Source: Sceloporus undulatus (Eukaryota > Chordata > Lepidosauria > Squamata > Phrynosomatidae). Taken from it: a stretch of 64,000 nucleotides of DNA. The DNA lies in NCBI RefSeq assembly GCF_019175285.1, contig NC_056526.1:121146599-121210598 (forward strand). The letters run 5' to 3'. The first letter of the stretch is position 1. Every line of letters begins with the position of its first letter. Below, piece after piece: positions 33,055 through 48,000 of this stretch. Both the position numbers and the translations under genes were made by a program. The notes under the pieces are model-generated. The model was not told where the DNA came from. It did no database searches and saw only the letters and a list, made by a program, of their open reading frames with translations.

Positions 33055-36000
33055 GTGAGTGGGCGCTCACACGTGCGGTGGGAACACGCGTGTCGGAGGG
33101 AAGAGAGGGCTGGGTGGTTTTTTTTTTCAGGAAGGAAGAAAGAAAGAAAAGGGGAGGAGGGAAGGAAAGAGGAGAGAGAGAGAGAAAAGAGGGAAGAAAG
33201 GAAAGAATAAAGAAAAGGGAAGGAAGGAAGAGAGAGAGAGAGAAAGGAAGGAAGGAAGGAAGGAAGGAAGGAAGGGAGGGAGGGGAAGGCGGGAGATGCC
33301 TCTGTAATGGCCTTGGCAGCTCCAGGGATTTCGGGATTTCCCGGGAATTTGGTAACTAAGGACGCTGCTTTGCAGATCATGTGTTGTAGTTGCCACAGTG
33401 ACTTCTCCAGATCTCTACTACAAGGCAACAACAACACAAACAACGCCTTGTGGGCAGCAGGGATTTGCAAGCACTGCCTCCCCAGCAGGTNNNNNNNNNN
33501 CTTCCTTCCTTCCTTCCTTCCTTCCTTCCTTCCTTCCTTCCTTCCTTCCTTTGTTTCTTTCCTCTTCCCTGCCAGGCTGGGATTATATGATGGTCATTAT
33601 TTTCAGTGGTTAGACTAGGAGGAACCTCAGCTGTCGAAATGAACTCTTGAGTCTCCTCTTTGGAAGAGGGAAGGATGGTGGAACAAGAGGACACAGGACC
33701 CTGGTTTGCCTCCTCTAGCAGACACAATTTAGCTTGGGGTCTTTCCGCTGGTGAAATGTCTTGCATTTTTCTCGAATGCCTTACATTTTGTGGTGCCTTG
33801 CCCTCCTTTGCAGTTAGGACATCTAGTCATCCTGTTCAAGACATAGATTTATGGATCCTGGCTTCTCCAATCCAGTTCTGGAACCAAATGGTATATATCC
33901 AGCTGCAGTAAAAAAGAAAAAGACGTCAGTTCTAGTTACCCAAGTTGTAACTTCCACTACAACTTAACCAGTGTCCTGACCTCACAACCTTCTGTGCCTT
34001 TCCTTTCTCAACAGTGGCAATCAACAGCCTATACCCCTCCACTAGAACATACTTGCTCTCTCATTATTCTTAGATATGAATGCTGAGGCTGTTTCCAACT
34101 TTTGGATACACATCTTGCACTCACAGATAGCAATAGCAATGTGTTGTTGTTATCCATGCTCGAGTCGGTCTTGACCCATGGCGACCCTGTAGATGAGACA
34201 TCTCCAAGACTCCCTATGTTCCACTCAGGTCCTGCAAATCCATACCCATGACCTCCTTCCATCCATCTAGCATGGCCTTCCTCTCTTTCTTCTCCCCTCT
34301 ACCTTTCCCAGCATTATTGTTTTTTCCTGTGAGTCATGCCTCCTCATAATTTGGCTAAAGTACGACAGCCTCAGTCTTGTCATCTTGGCTTCCAGAGAGA
34401 TTTCTGGTTTGATCTGTTCTAGGATGCATTTGTTTGATTTCTTGGCTGTCCATGGTAACCTCAGCCCTCTTCTCCAGCACCACATGTCAAATAAGTCAAT
34501 GCTCTTCCTATTCCCTTTCTTAACTGTCCAGCTCTCACATCCATACATGGTAATAGAGAATACAAGGAGGGCTTGTATGATTCTAACTTTCGGGTTCGGT
34601 TGTATGTCTTTACATTTTAGGATATTTTCTAGTTCTCTCATAGCTGCCCTCCTCATAGAAAGTACTTTTCTGTACTGCTTAGCAGTGAACTAGCACTCCC
34701 TAAGTGGTTTACAAAGATCAAGATTGGCTTTTGGGTGCATCATCTCATTTGTTGGGATGTGTCCTCCCTCTGTTCAGTTATGACCCTATCAGCAGGTTCT
34801 AAAATGGTTCACACATACATGAGTACCACTTGGTACTCAAAGATCTAGCCGTGTTAGTCTGTAGAATCAGTATGTGGAGAGATCTTGTAGCACCTTTGAG
34901 ACTAACTGAAATAAAGAAATTGGCAGCATGAGCTTTCCTAGGCTGTATCTAAGGAAGTAGACTAAAGTCTCCGAAAGCTCGTGCTGCTAATTTCTTTCTT
35001 TCAGTTATTCTCAAAGGTGCTACAAGATCTCTCTGTGTACTGATTCTACAGACACTAACAGCTATATCTATGAATTGCTTCATATATAGATTGCATAGAT
35101 GTTTATATCAAACACTTTCAGTTTCTATATGAATGGACACAAAAATGTGAGCTCTGATTTGACCTTCAGCTCAAACACAAACATACAGTGTAGTGTAACA
35201 AGCCAGAACAATTAGAAACATTGAAATGTAAAGAGATCATAACTAAACAATTAAGGTTCAAACTGAAATAGCTCCCTCCCCATAAGATCTGACTTATTAA
35301 GTCAGTGTACATCCAGCCTTCCAAGGGCAGGCGATTGTGGGAAGCTGGGAGTGCATTTAGTCCCACAGCACTGCCACTGGATGGCTGCATCTCCTCACTG
35401 TGCCCACCTCTGGAAAAAATATCAAGAAGTGTTTTGGCTCCCAAATGCCACATTTTTGCAATGTTTTGTGGCCTTCCTTAGCCTGTTCCCCCCCAAAAAG
35501 TTTCCCTGGGGCCTAAATTGATACACACACACACCATGTGGAAATGTTAGAGGGCTTTTTGGGACAATAAATTCATAAAATGATCCTTGAGGGACTTGGG
35601 GCTGCCAAAAATGGTAGAAATGCCCTCCACACACCCCTAAAGATAATTTTGGGACTGTTTTTTTATGCATTTTGTCCCCCTGGGAGAATCAGGACTGCAG
35701 AAACAGCCTTCTCTATAGCATGGATGGGCAACTATCCAAGGATGTTGGATGACCACCTCACCCTAATTGTTTTTTTATTTCATAAAACTTACTGTACATG
35801 CAGAATTAGAAGTATTATAACTGAAGTATTTAATATTTTATTTTTTAGATTAACTCATGTGATCAGAATCTGACCCGATGCTGTGAGATTATGGAACTGA
35901 ACTCCATGATCCAGGGGCAACTCTTCACAATCCTCAATCAAACGTGTCAAGAAGGTGAGGTTGTTCCATATTCTGTAATGGGCAATGGCCAGATATATAT

Positions 36001-39000
36001 TGTTGGCTTGGCCCTGCAATGTAGACTAGAGGATGGTTAGCTTCTATATGGTCACTTTATCATACAGATTTTCACTCCTTTCTTTTTTCCTTTTCCTTTT
36101 ACTCCATGACCTAGGTGGACATTATGCCGGTGTGGAAATAATTAAATCTCGACTCCTGCCATGGCTAGGATCTTGTTTTTCTAGCCCTGCTCCGGGAAGA
36201 TCCTTTGAAACAACATCTTCTCTCTTGCAGGTATGAATTGGTCCAATGAATAAATCAAAACTTTGGGGGCTTTGATTCCAGTGCCAGTAGTCTGTGCTGA
36301 AAAGCACAATGCTTGCTTTAAGTGGTATATAAGCACAGACTATTAGCACTGAGGCAGCAGTGGGAGTGTGGTCTGTGGTGGATCTCAGGAGGGCAAAATT
36401 GTTCCCAGAGCCACTGAAATTGCCCATTTCTGCTGTAAAATATTAAGCAACTTGAGCTGGAATTTGGCAGTAAAAAGTGAAGCATTCTGTTGATAACCTT
36501 TGCTGTGAATTTCCCTCATTCATCTCAGTCTGGCAACTCTCAGCTTACACACTGTAATAGACAAACTTTTGATGTTAGAGTTGCCCCACAAAAAATGGAG
36601 CGGGCTCCTTTACCTTTAGTGTTTGTGTACAAGATTGTATTTCAGCAGATGTTGCTTGTCATGCAACCAGGTAACAAGTAAAATCCTCTAAAGTGCCCTG
36701 TTCTATACAACCATCAACTGTCTCTAATTTTCACTCTGACAACCCTACTTGGTGTAATCTAATAGGCACAGTGGAGTTTATGACAGGGAGGCAAATTACA
36801 TAAATACCATGCAGAAACGGGATTTAAAAGTCTGAACCCCCCCCAAAGCGGGTTGTTTTTCAGACGTGTTTGTGTAAAGGAGAAATAATGCAACATTAAC
36901 CTGAATGGAAAGTCACCCAAACCTGCTCCTTTTTACTTTCGGAAGTTCCATTTGGGTTAATGTTGCGTTATTTCTCCTTCACACAAACATTATCTGAAAA
37001 TCTCCCCGCATTTTCAGGTTTTGTCCACTTTTTGTTTGGATTAATCTCCAATGCCGTTTGAAAATCTACTCACTTTTGCATTTTTTTTCTAGTTTAAATT
37101 CAGTTTCTGCACAGGATCCATCCCATGTGATAAACTCCGTAGTGTTGCAAACAGGCTTTTCTGTGTCACAGATGTTCTCAACTGAGACACTAGAAGGCAG
37201 TGGCTATTAAATTTGGGGGGATCTTGGACACTTTTGAACATCTGATGAAATAATGGGCCTGTGGCCCAGAAAAATGCACTTAAATACGGTTTTCAAAGTA
37301 ATAGGAAAGAAACTAAAGAGGAAAAAAAAACCCTCCAAGTTTCTTGGGGTTTCATGAAACTTATCCACAGACTCACTGAGGTCCAATCGCGGATTGCTGA
37401 AGTTAGCTGAAAGGTTAGGAACCTATGCTATAAATTAATCTATGCCTGGGTTTCTTCTTTCTGAAGAAATGCAACAGTTTTATGTAACCTCGATTTAAGA
37501 TATCTGCAACATTTGCCGCAGCATTTCCGATTAGTCTTAACAGAACTAGCTTTCCTTCTTCTCCTTCTTGTTCTCCATCTTCCTCTTCTTTAAAAAAAGG
37601 AAGAATACAATGTTTAATTTCTAGCTTTGATTCTGTATTAATATTTCACTATAGGAGTCGTTTGAAAAAGACAGGATGCTGAGGGAACTGGCCAACTCCC
37701 GGAGCCATGATATACAACAGCTGGAGAAAGAACTGAATGCCACTCGTTTAGAGCTCAGTTTTGTAAAGCAAGAGTAGGACCATTAACTATTTTTCATCTA
37801 TTTCCCCCTTTTCCCTTTTCCTGTAAGAAATCTGAAACTATTTAATTCTGTTAAGTTTTTAAAGCATATGCAGCCATTAGAATTTGTGAATCAATTGGTA
37901 AGAGAGTGTATTATTATAATATTGCCATACTATTTTGTATTATATGCCTATCATATTTAGTTGTGCACATGTGGAGTTCCTATACATATTTTTCTACACA
38001 AGAGTGACATTTGTAAATAGGGTCTCTGAGGAGGTAAAAGCATTGGGGTCTTCTTCCCTCCCAAAGAGAGTAAAGAATACAGTGTCCTGGAATTTCTTAT
38101 TTTAAAGCAGACCACTTTTACTGCACATTCTAAGGCTGAATAATTGTGTGATTATTTACAGAACACATACATGGCTCCAGGGCCAACGCTACCATTAGGT
38201 AAAAAGAAGTGGCTGTCTAAGGTTGCAGCAGATGTCAGGAAGCAAGAAGCAGATGTGCTGCAGGTCAGAGCTATATATTCCACACAGCCTGCCATTTGGT
38301 TCCTAAATTAGTGAGGTGAATTTAGGAATGCTGTCCCATTGCTAGTTCAACTGCCTATCTGGTCAGCTCTGAACACGCAGTGGGAAGGAGCATAGAAGCA
38401 TTGCCTTGGATTGCTTCTACATGGTCCATATATAATTACAATCTATTTGTGTTTTTTTAGGAGTGGGACTGGTTGATGCATCCAACAGCATCCAATTATA
38501 CCTCCTGTGTGTGACCTAAATACAAATCAACTTATGTAGAGCTATAGCTATACAGTTTCCAAAGGCTGTTGTCGTCCAGAAACATTTTTGGCATAGTGGA
38601 TTAGCTAGTCTTTAAAGATGCTAAGAGATTCTCTGGTTTATCTTGAGCATAATTGAGGGACTCCCTGTGAGAAATGCAGTGTAAACTGAGGAACCTGAGT
38701 AGTTTTGGCCTGTATGTTGCTAGGAATTAGCTGCCTCCAGAATAGCATTTCTCCATGTATGGGAGCTTCATAGAATTCTTAGGAAGATGGCCTTAGGTCA
38801 GAGCTCATGTGGAAAATCAGGACTGGAAGTGAGGTCCCCTGTGAGATGGAAGGAACGAAGAAAACAAATATAAGAAAGACACTGGTGGGTACGATTCCAC
38901 CAGGGAGCCCCGATGGCGCAGTGGCTAAATGCCTATACTGCAGCCATTCACAGCCACAAGGTTGTGAGTTGGATCCCAGAGCTCCAGGGTTGACTCAGTC

Positions 39001-42000
39001 TGGTATCCTTCTGTAGGTTGCTAAAATGAGTGTCCAGCTTGTTGAGGGCAATTAGCTTACACATTGTAAATTGCTCAGGGAATGCTTAAGTGCACTGATA
39101 AGTGGTATAGAAATGTACTTTCTTGCTATTGCTATACTTAGTCAAAAGATCTTTCAGACCCTTTGAGTCTTTGGATCTGAGAGCCCAAACAGACAGGCCA
39201 AAATAAAGCTGCTTCAGGTCACTTTGGAAGTATGCTGTTTAGATGACACACACATCTTAAGAGGCCAGAAGCTGCGCCAAAGCTGCGCTCCAGTCCTTAG
39301 GACTGCAGCATGGCTTTGGCACGGCTTCCAGCCTCTTAGGACACATGCATCATTTAAACAGCATATGTCCAAAGTGACCTGAAGCTTTATTTTGGCCTTT
39401 CTGTTCGGGCCGTGAGTCTTCTTTAATTTGGTGTGGGCTGGTTGGTGAAATATTTAGCAGGCCATGGGTTGCCCATTTTAGCAGTTAATGCTCCAGGTTA
39501 CTCTGACATATTTGATATGGAACATTCAATACATGCCAAGGTCCGTAACTATTAGGATCACCGTATTTTGGCTGGAAACACCATAAACCACTACACTTAT
39601 GATAAGCCGTTCTCTCTGAACTCTGATACATGTTCAAATTACAGTTTCAGTATGGAGAGTTGTTTTAAATTGTATATTCTACCTCTTTGGCAGTATAATT
39701 TATTCAAACCAATTATATTAACAATCTTAGGGTGAAATCCAATGTTGTGCAAACTGACTTCTGACTGTTCATAGGGGCTTTTCCTTCCTTTGCCCCCACT
39801 TCCAGATGCCTCATGACCCCAAATTGTGCTTTTTTTAAAATAGGAATCATACAATCATAGAGTTGGAAGAAACCACAAGGGCCATCCAGTTCAACTCCCT
39901 GCTCTGGATAGTTCCTTTACCATCCAGAGCAAATGTTGAGGGTATGCACACAGCTGAAGTTTGGAGGAGAAATAGCCTTCTACTCATTGCAAATTAAAGC
40001 CATTCTCTTTGTGGGAGAAGTTAACTGGATACCTTCCATTGATAGGTGGAAATCATCTAGTTTGCTTTAATAATCACAGATAACACAGCAGTAATAGGTT
40101 ATTGTTATAATGCAAGGATCAAAAGGAATTGATTTTATTTTCTTGTACTGTCTGGGTATGAAAGACAACATCAATAAACTGCAGTTTGTCTACCCAGCTG
40201 AGATCTGTAGAGGGACTCACACCACACTGATAATTGTGTGCATGGAAATTTTCAGTGCTGTGACATCATGGCAATTCTGTAGAAGGTAACTGTCAATTTA
40301 TGAGAAGAATTCAAATTTAGGCAAGTGGCATCTGGTAGCTCCAAGATCAATGTGTCAATGAACCTGCTGTGCTAGAAGAGATCTAAGGTGTAGAACCTAT
40401 TTTGGAGATGGGATTCATCACCTTGAAAACTTCATATTAAAACCTAGAGTGGATTCACCATGGAGATCAACAATCAGTTTATATAGTGAAGAGGACCCAT
40501 AGCTTGACCCAGAGTGAGTGTTTGGTACATAAAGCCCAAGATTCAATCAGCAGCTTTTCCATTTAATTGATTTTTTAAAAAAGTCTGCATAAGACCTCTG
40601 CAGATACTCAGATACTCAGAGTAGACAAGCTGGACAAGTTGACCAGTAGTTCTATTCATTATAAGACAGGTTAATTCATGATTATTTTATATATATATAT
40701 ATAAAATGATCTTATTAACAAATATGAACACAGCATATGGATAAAACATGACAGAAGAAATCCCATAAAAGTCTCTCTCTGTGTTACTCTCTCTTGTCTG
40801 TTTAAAGATTTATATAAGTGCCTGGCATTTGTGAATAACAGTTTGCATAGATTTTTTTGGTTGGAGATAGGGCACTAAATATTTTTTTTAAAGAATAAGA
40901 AGCTAACTTGAATTTAGCAAGAAAGTGGCAGATTTTGGTGTTAGCTGATGCCTTCTTTTGGTGTTTATAGTTGATCTGATTTTGATAAGCTGCTTAGGAA
41001 CTAAAGGACTCTTTGTGTTACCTACCTACATTCTAACTGTAAGAAGTCTTCTTAGAAATGGCCTACATCTTATTGGTGCATCGTGTCTAGAGGAAATCCA
41101 TTCAGTCAGATGATGAATGGTGAGTCAACACATACTGTAGGTTGACTTTGACCCTTTGACTTAATGGGTCTTCTCTGATTAAGACTAACAATAGGATTCA
41201 GTTGGTAGCTTTTTAGAGTTTTTGAGCAGAATTTGTGCCCATTATATTAAAAGTGTGCATCTGGTGTTGATTTCTCTTGCAGTCTTGCAGAAGCCCAGTC
41301 GGCTCTTGAAGATACAAAGGCCAAATCAGCCACCACTCTTTTGGCAGCCGAGGATGAAATTGTTCAGCTCAAGGCAGAGTAAGAAAAATACTGATGAATA
41401 TAAACTGGTGACAGCTAGTGGCTCCCATGTTAGTGGACTTTTCAGTCTCAACTTTAGAGGCCTTCTTTAGAGAGCTATATAAAATCATAAAAGAGCAACA
41501 TGCATACAGTATAATATCATATTCTGTAAATCATCTTTACATTGATACAGTGCTTGTAGGAAGTCTTCTAGACCACACATAGGGTGAAATCTGTCTGGCT
41601 TTTCTACTATCTTTTGAACATCCTGAGATGAATTTCTTGCTTTTTCTGTGGATTCCATTGGGTGCTCCCCAGGTTTTGCTGCTTCTGCACATATTTGAGA
41701 CTTTGATGCATATGATTCTCCACTAGTAGCTATGTTAACTATGACTGATGGGAGTTCTTGTCATGCAGAGGCTGTCAGGTTGGAAAAGGCTGCTTTAGAC
41801 AGATGGTGGTAATTTTCCTCACCTGTACCAGTTGTCTGAAAATGACTGTGATGTCAGTTCTGTACAAAGATAATAATGCCTAGCTGATTCTTTAGTTGAT
41901 TTGAAGCAGGGGTTTTCCAGCTTAGGTCCCAGATGGTGTTGGATGTCTACTCTCAGAAAGCACAGCTAGGATGGACAATAACCAAAGATTCTGGGAGTTG

Positions 42001-45000
42001 TAGTCCAACAAAATACATCAGGACCCATGTTTAGGAACCATTTTTACAGGACATACTTACATCACAACTTTAAACCACTTCAGTTCTTCCATTGAATCTT
42101 AACCACAAATTCTTGGCACAAGCCTGAAGTTCTCAGAATTTTTCAGAAAAAACATCAGGCCAATTGAACTAGTTTTGTGCAGTTTATAAATATACTCATA
42201 GTCTTTAAGCAGGTCAAAAATACAGTCTCTATGGGTTTTCAGCATACCTGGCAAAATACAGTTTAGCCTTCCCCTTTATATTTTATTGACATTGAGCCAA
42301 AAACTGGTACTGAAAACTTGTGGTTGTAATTTTATATGCATGCTTGTCAGGGATGATGTACAAGTTAGCTGAATGGGGTAAGATACAGGACTGCATTGTA
42401 TGAAGCTTTCTGGGTTTTGTTTTGTTTTTTGCTGCTTTTGAAGCATGAATGCTCCTGCCTAAGAAATTAGAGTCTAGAAGCATGACATATGGCACAGGGA
42501 TTTGGGTAGAGCATCAACAACTAGCCATGCCTTGTGTTTTGAGAGTCAGAATTGTTTCCTCAGTTAATCAATTCTTTTATCTGGGTCAAGGTTAGGATTA
42601 GGATGCTTTGGTGGTATATTTCTGGGTATGGGTGCTCCAGAAACTATATCATTAGTGCTTCCTGAAGGCTTCCTGAAGTACTGTTAGATCTGTGAAGAGG
42701 CAAGGCAGGGTTCCCTGGTGGTGCAGTGGTTAAAAGCCTGTACTGCAGCCACTCACTTACAAACCACAAGGTTGTGCATTCAATACCAGCCAGGGGCTCA
42801 GGGTCAATTCAGCCTTGCATCCTTTCGAGGTCACTAAAATGGTTTGCAATGTTTAAGCCAATTGCCCCCCAACATGCTGGGTACTCATTTTACCACCCTA
42901 TGAAAGGATGAAAAAGTTGACCCTGGAGCCCTGCTGGGGATTGAACTTACAACCTTGTGGCTGCAGTATTGTCATTTAACAATTGCACCACCAGGGCTCC
43001 CTTATACATGTAACAAACAAACAATCAACAATTAAAATACCAGCACAAAGTAAAATAGAAGTCAGCCAAAGCTCAGAGGCCTCCTTCAATGGACAGGAGG
43101 GATGTGAATCCCATAGAGGTGGCTCTAACCCAGTGGTGAAAGTGGGGAGATAATTTTCACTGATTTCCCATTCAGTTCCCCCACACCATTTCCCATGGTA
43201 ATGTAGAGGATGCTCCAACTCTCTAGAGCACATTCTCAGGAGCCAGAGAATGCTGAAGCATGCAAAAGTATTGTCCCTTCTAATACCAGGAATCTGGGCT
43301 CCAACCTATTCTCTCCATAGTCAGTGCAAGAACCTTGTAAGATACTTTCATCATTGATATTACTTTCATCATTATCATCATCATCTTTATAGATGGAGGA
43401 CACAGAAAATAGGTGCTTCCCAATACCATCTAGCATATTCAGAGTCGAAAAATACTAGCTCACATAATTCTTACTCTTAACAATTATATTACATAATTAT
43501 ATACCTCATTAGCAAATTTTATTGCACTTACAAAAAAAGATTAAAATATTTTGAACTGCTTTTTGCTGGCTGAGAAGCAAAGATAACAAAAAGGGAGGAC
43601 AAAATATCCAATGCTGAATGAAATGAATGCAATAGCTTATAAATAGCTGGCACAATTTGGAGAGAAATCTTCCTATTTCAGGAGCTGTGAGATTTAAGCA
43701 GCTCAACCCCAGACATGTAGGATTTCCATGTTATCTTATGACTTCTTTTTTAAAAAAAATATTATGGACAGGCTGTTTGCCCACAATTGTTGCCACATGC
43801 AAGAAGCAAATAAAGCAAAACATCAAGAGGAATGCAAATAAAGGACAAATGTCATTCATGAACCCTTTGCTATGTATGGGTAACTCTGACATGCTTTCTG
43901 CTTATCAGCTTTAAAAATTTTAAACAAATTTGTTAATATAGTTTTTAAGCAATGTCCTTATTGTAGTAGAAATACCCCTTCTGTCTGTATTTATCCTATG
44001 TGGTTAAGTCTAAAGGCTTCTCAAGCAAAAGAAGAGTGTGCTCTGATCAACCTGGAGCGAATGAATGAGTATGAGCAGAAGCTTCAAACACTGAAGGATG
44101 AGATTGCTGTCCTTGGCGCTCAGAAATCTGTTTTACAACGCAAGTAAGGATTCTGTCCCATCTGATTTAAGAGGCAATGAAAACCTACTTTTCCTATAAA
44201 CGCAGCTATTTTACAATGCAGTTTAATAATGTGAAGAATGTTGAATTTCTCCCAATGGTAAAGCATGTAGACTTTCTCCTGAAGAGGAATACATTTATAC
44301 AAATGTACTTGCTATAATACATTTATCATTTTTAATTTGGAAAAAGAAACTTGTAATGGTTTGACCTTGTTTTTTAAAAGTAATGTTGAATGTGAGAGAT
44401 ACCTAAGGAGGGGCTGGGACTATGCTGCTCCATGTTGTACTCAGGCTTCCATTAACTCATCAGCATTAATGCCAGGAATAAAGGGAGATATATTGACTAC
44501 AACTCTGGTGACCAGGGTTAAAATCGCTGCTCAGCCATGGAAGCCTGCCCTGCATGACCTTTGGAAAATCGTATTACTTCAGCTTCAGAGGAAGGAAAAG
44601 GCAAACCCCTCTGAACAAATCTTGCCAAACTGCCTCCCCCCCCCGAACGCCATGATAGTTTTTGCTTTAGGGTCACCTATAAGTTGGGAATGATTTTAAG
44701 GCACACAACAACAATAGTTCAACAACCTCTGGAGGTAATATTTTATTGATCAAACTGAAGAAAAGTGTAGCCTAAAGCAAAAAAGGAGGGAAAGAGAAGT
44801 CTCGTGGTATCTTTATGACCAACCAACATATTTCAGCATACGTTTTTGTGGATTATAGCCCACTTCACATGCAAGGAGTATTTCAAGATAATGATGTGAT
44901 ATGTGTACATGGTGCTTTATAGAGTAACGTAAGCAAAAAAGAGAGAGCTCTTCCCAAGGATGATGATAATGTAAAGTAAATTATACTTTAATTTCTTCTT

Positions 45001-48000
45001 AAGCATACTGTCTAGTGCAGAGAAAGCTCTTCCATTATTACCATTCTACAATTCTGTTCTAGACTTGCACGGAGTCGATCTCCTTCTCCAATATCTGCCC
45101 GGAGCAGGTCACCTAGTCCACTTTCAAAGAGGAGTTTCTCACCTGGCCGTGCTAGACTCACAAATGCTTCCCGCCACGCTTGCCTTGTGGAACGTTTCAG
45201 TGACATTTATTCTCAGGAACGCTTGAATGCTCAAACCCTTTTGAGGAGTTACATTGATGATCTGGAGATGGTGCAGAGAATAATCTACATTGCAGCTGTG
45301 GTAGGGTTGGAATAAGACAACATTTCTTTCCCATATCACTCATGCTCATAATATAACCATATGTAAATACCTCATATTTCAATAAGAATGGATAATATTC
45401 AGGCCTAAATCCTAATGTTAGTTCCAACAGAACAGAACCATTGAAACATCTATACATTGACTCATCATTTAACAGTTTTCAGTGAGTCTGTTCTTATTGG
45501 GACTGATGAACAGGATTCCAGCCTCAGTTTGTTAACCTTTCTCTTTAGTACTGGTATTCCTGTTGCCAAATCTCACTGTTGAAACTTAAAGTAATGTTTC
45601 AAAAATGAGTATTGTGTTTTATTTTTATTAAAAAGAATATGACCAGCACCCATCTAATAAGTGCCTATATATCAATAGCATTCAGTATGTATACAATATA
45701 ACCCAATTAGCCCATATAATATAGATACTTAGGATGGGTGAACTGCCAATAGCATTTTACTTTAAAACATGCAGTTAAAGTGATGGTAAACTACTGTAAT
45801 AGAGAGATGTGGTGAGGTACCATTTTAGATCCAGGATGCCAGTGCTCAAATGTTATTTACTTATAAGGGAGGGGAGGATTTTGTTGCAGTTTTGCTTATG
45901 ATCAGAATTTACCAAAATGTTCACAAATACAAATGTAGGAGAGAGTGAAACTGACATTAATTCGTTAAAGAGGGACTGCATATGGTGTCTAGATGAACAT
46001 TTATTTCATCTAGATACCAATTTCTAGTATATTCCTAGTATCAACAAATTCTGTATCGGAGAATATGACTCTACTGTTGAAGTTTTGCCTCTGATAATTA
46101 AATGACCTGGGCTGTTTCTGTTCTGGACTTCTATCCTTAGCTTGTTATTTTATTGTTTGTAGGAATCTTTCCAAGCAGCAAAGAGGGCATTCAGACAGTT
46201 CAAAATACGTGTTAGAAAAACTCTGTCCCTGAGTCACTCTGGCTGTGAATCACTTGAAGACATGGTAATGGACTATATCATTCGCCAGGAAGATCTCTAT
46301 GATGTTCAGTCCAGTGTCAGTGTAAGTTTCAATGTGAATGGATTAGCATCTGTACTCAACACATGCACGCACAGACAGACAGACAGACAGAATGACTTAA
46401 TGTAATTTTGCTACTATTTTTTTTTCCTTTTTATATATGCAGCAGTGGATTTATGCAGTATCTAGATGAAGGATGGCCTTTAGAATGGCATTATATATTC
46501 TAACAACGTTGGAAAGGGAAGATTTCCCTCCACTCTTCAACCCAGGGTGTCCCCAAAACCAGCTTTGGAGACTTAAGAAACCCTGTGGAACTGATTTTTC
46601 AGTGGTGTGGATGGCAGCATGGGGGAGCAGAAAGAGATTTTGGCCCTATGCTACTAATGCTCATGATTCATCTCTCTACCGAAAGTACTAACCCAGTGGT
46701 TCTTAAACTTTTAACCCATTTAACCCCTTTTACATCTATAGGCAGATGTCGCTCACTCGATGGATGCTTCCCACTCCTCCCCGTTTTTTGTTCCCTCTAA
46801 CCAGGGCATTATATCCCCAATGATATAATGTTGTGGATTGTATTATATGAGGACTTCTCTGCCCCAAATGTACAATCTAGTGAAATTATGTCAGAATTTT
46901 GTGCAACCAAAACCAAAACTTCTGTCGGGATTCTGTGCAACCAAAACAATTCTAGTGGTAAAAGATATCACCAGGCAAAGCCATAATACACAGCACTAAT
47001 TAATTAAGTGTGCTCATTTCACTAACAATATTATTCCATTACATTGTTATTAATTTTCTGCTGTGTCAATATGTGGATGATACTTTTATAGTACTGTTCT
47101 ATAAAGAAAATATTACTCTGTCTTAATATAATGCTTCCATTTCTTTTGTGCTCCTTTTCTTGTGTGTATGCATGCACACACGCAGGGGTGTGTATGCCTT
47201 ATTAGCTTTTTATCTTAACTCTTACTTCAAAAGCATTTGTAACTTCAGATTTGTTTTCTCATACCAATAACACTCTATGTTCCATTTGCTTTCAGGAAGT
47301 CATCCGTGCAATGAACATCAATCCTAAGATTTCCTTCCCCCCAGAAGTTGATTTTATCATGATCAGTGGTTTAATACGGGAGTTGTGCCGGGTAGCATTT
47401 TCAATGCAGACTTTGGATCCACCACTTGATATTTCATTTGGTACAGATGGAGAACTCTTTAGCGAGTACAAGTAAGGGAAATTCAAGCATACAGACTTGC
47501 ATTTCCAAAGAAAACATTAATGACATGGTAGTTATTCTCACTCACTGCAGCACAGAGGTGGGCAGCTGCAAAGGGTTGGGAACTCTGTTGAAATATTGCA
47601 GAGAAATTGCATTATAAACTACAATAGGTATGATGAACCTGTTAATAGTACATAGTGACTCCATTATTTTTATTTTTTCTGTTTTACTTTAACCTGTTTG
47701 CTTTAGAACATCCCCATCTTCTGTTGATTAAGGTAATCAGATATGGTTCCACATAGTGCTTCTTAAACTATCTGATATACAGGGTCCAGTAAGACCCCCC
47801 CTCCATGTGCCAAGAAACAGGGTCATAGCTGTACCTATTGGTTACAAATGGAAACTCTCCAGCAAAAAGCAGCCAGTCGCTTAGAGACCAGCACCAGTCC
47901 AGGGACCACCACTTTGAATAGCACTGACACAATAGACAACAATAGAGTGCCCTTTTATAATTGCTACACGATTATAGCATTTGATACCTCTTTAACTTCT

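Noticed and set aside
31789-33070. Open frames of 220-340 codons on both strands around 31800-33070
   Set aside because: They translate CCTT/CTTT tracts into low-complexity Phe/Leu/Pro/Ser or Lys/Arg/Glu runs; composition, not genes.
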